Positions 63,504 to 64,000 of a stretch of DNA of 64,000 nucleotides are shown here, piece after piece. Where the stretch lies: positions 372,001-436,000 of the forward strand of contig NZ_FRCY01000004.1 of assembly GCF_900143075.1 (NCBI RefSeq), written 5' to 3'. The notes below the pieces were generated by a model. It did not search any database. It was not told the origin of the DNA and was given only the letters and a program-made list of their open reading frames with translations. Both the position numbers and the translations under genes were made by a program. Numbering within the stretch: the first letter of the stretch is position 1; every line of letters begins with the position of its first letter. Origin of the DNA: Cyclobacterium lianum. Its GTDB lineage: Bacteria; Bacteroidota; Bacteroidia; Cytophagales; Cyclobacteriaceae.

Positions 63504-64000
63504 ATGCCACTGGACCACTCCCCTAAATTACAGGACTACTTCTATGATTTGCCTGAAGAATTCATTGCTAAATTCCCCCTCGAAAAAAGGGATGCTTCCA
63601 GGCTATTGCATTTTGAAGAAAATAGTCTCAGTCATCATCAGTTCTCGGCACTCCCTTCACTATTGCCGCCAAACAGTCACTTGTTTTTTAACGATACCAA
63701 GGTCATACCTGCAAGAATTTTTTTTAAAAAAGCGACTGGTGCGCTAATTGAACTGTTTCTCCTCGATCCAGTCCGTCCCTCCATCCAGATCCAGCAATGT
63801 ATGGAGAGTACCGGACCGGTGTTGTGGCATTGCTTGATCGGTAACCTCAAAAAGTGGAAGCAGGATGAAGTATTGATCACGGAAATAAGCGTTGGCAACC
63901 AGGATTACCGCCTGGAAGCCATACTGGCTGACAGGGATAAAAAATACGTTCAACTCAGTTGGTCCCCCGGGGGATTGCCCTTTGCCAGCCTGGTGGAAGC
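63504..64000 (+). CDS. QueA-like S-adenosylmethionine:tRNA ribosyltransferase-isomerase family protein (partial)
   Basis: The frame runs off the right edge after 165 codons. It shows YFYDLPEEFIAKFPLEKRDASRLLHF, LPPNSHLFFNDTKVIPARIFFKKATGALIELFLLDP and WHCLIGNLKKWKQDEVL. QueA builds the epoxyqueuosine ring in tRNA. The WHCLIGNLKKWK segment resembles the second, longer QueA paralogue I recall in Bacteroidota rather than canonical QueA, so the activity is less certain. The start at 63504 follows a promoter element by 33 bases. Confidence 0.8.
   Translation, partial: MPLDHSPKLQDYFYDLPEEFIAKFPLEKRDASRLLHFEENSLSHHQFSALPSLLPPNSHLFFNDTKVIPARIFFKKATGALIELFLLDPVRPSIQIQQCMESTGPVLWHCLIGNLKKWKQDEVLITEISVGNQDYRLEAILADRDKKYVQLSWSPGGLPFASLVE

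Noticed and set aside
1-64000. CRISPR arrays, rRNA, tRNA, prophage or defence systems
   Set aside because: I saw no regularly spaced repeats, no conserved rRNA stretches, no T-loop consensus outside coding sequence, and no integrase, toxin-antitoxin or restriction genes. The only mobile DNA is the decayed insertion sequence at 4390-5108.

Overview
The window is chromosomal DNA from a Bacteroidota bacterium, most likely a gliding member of the Cytophagales and perhaps close to the Cyclobacteriaceae. The evidence is a gldC gene, the gene order ftsX - DUF3098 - uppP - truB - ribF, a ligase-associated phosphoesterase (pdeM), kdsB, a TonB-dependent receptor with an N-terminal carboxypeptidase-regulatory-like domain, promoters of the Bacteroidota type (TTTG, about 20 bases, TAnnTTTG), and many Sec, Tat and lipoprotein signals on sugar enzymes. 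I found no rRNA, tRNA or CRISPR array. Both ends cut a gene: the end of xseA on the left and the start of a QueA-family gene on the right.

Layout. 0-4.4 kb: xseA/xseB, a ligA with a large extra insertion, a conserved small gene and dapA. 4.4-5.1 kb: a decayed IS1182-type insertion sequence whose hairpin ends sit where terminators are expected. 5.1-6.2 kb: a short-chain dehydrogenase and a YtxH protein. 6.5-22.7 kb: a catabolic island of secreted proteins: a PI-PLC/GDPD-like protein, a lactonase beta-propeller, a parallel beta-helix protein, a sialidase, an M16 peptidase, a DUF6807 (PmoA-like) lipoprotein, a LamG protein, a sulfatase, and a 1274-residue fusion of DUF6807, a PVC-type dehydrogenase propeller, HEAT-like repeats and cytochrome c. 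22.7-29.5 kb: housekeeping genes (pdeM, ftsX, uppP, truB, ribF, a 3-oxoacid CoA-transferase pair, gldC). 29.7-36.7 kb: two exported ferritin-like proteins, a TonB-dependent receptor, an SGNH-hydrolase lipoprotein and a MocA-like nucleotidyltransferase. 36.7-41.6 kb: an amino-sugar locus (sugar permease, glucosamine-6-phosphate deaminase-like, GH109-like protein, NagX-like membrane acetyltransferase). 41.6-49.9 kb: mixed housekeeping (GAF, rsmE, kdsB, CocE-like hydrolase, ferritin, META protein, pncB, EamA transporter, peroxiredoxin). 50.0-52.1 kb: a DUF1080 plus Gfo/Idh/MocA pair. 52.4-57.2 kb: aminotransferase, msrB, a coiled-coil membrane protein, a nucleotidase, a metallo-beta-lactamase-fold lipoprotein and a cold-shock-domain protein. 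57.5-63.0 kb: a four-gene minus-strand run, menC - sugar MFS - AGE epimerase - FAD oxidoreductase.

Taken together, the accessory genes describe an organism that degrades sulfated, sialylated or amino-sugar-rich glycans. It probably has an oxidative (3-keto-glycoside) branch, because DUF1080, Gfo/Idh/MocA, DUF6807 and PVC-type cytochrome-linked dehydrogenase genes recur across the window. The most unusual items are the DUF6807-PVC-cytochrome fusion, the LigA insertion, the exported ferritin-like pair beside a TonB receptor and SGNH lipoprotein, and menC heading a sugar operon. All family calls come from reading the sequence by eye; no database search was run.
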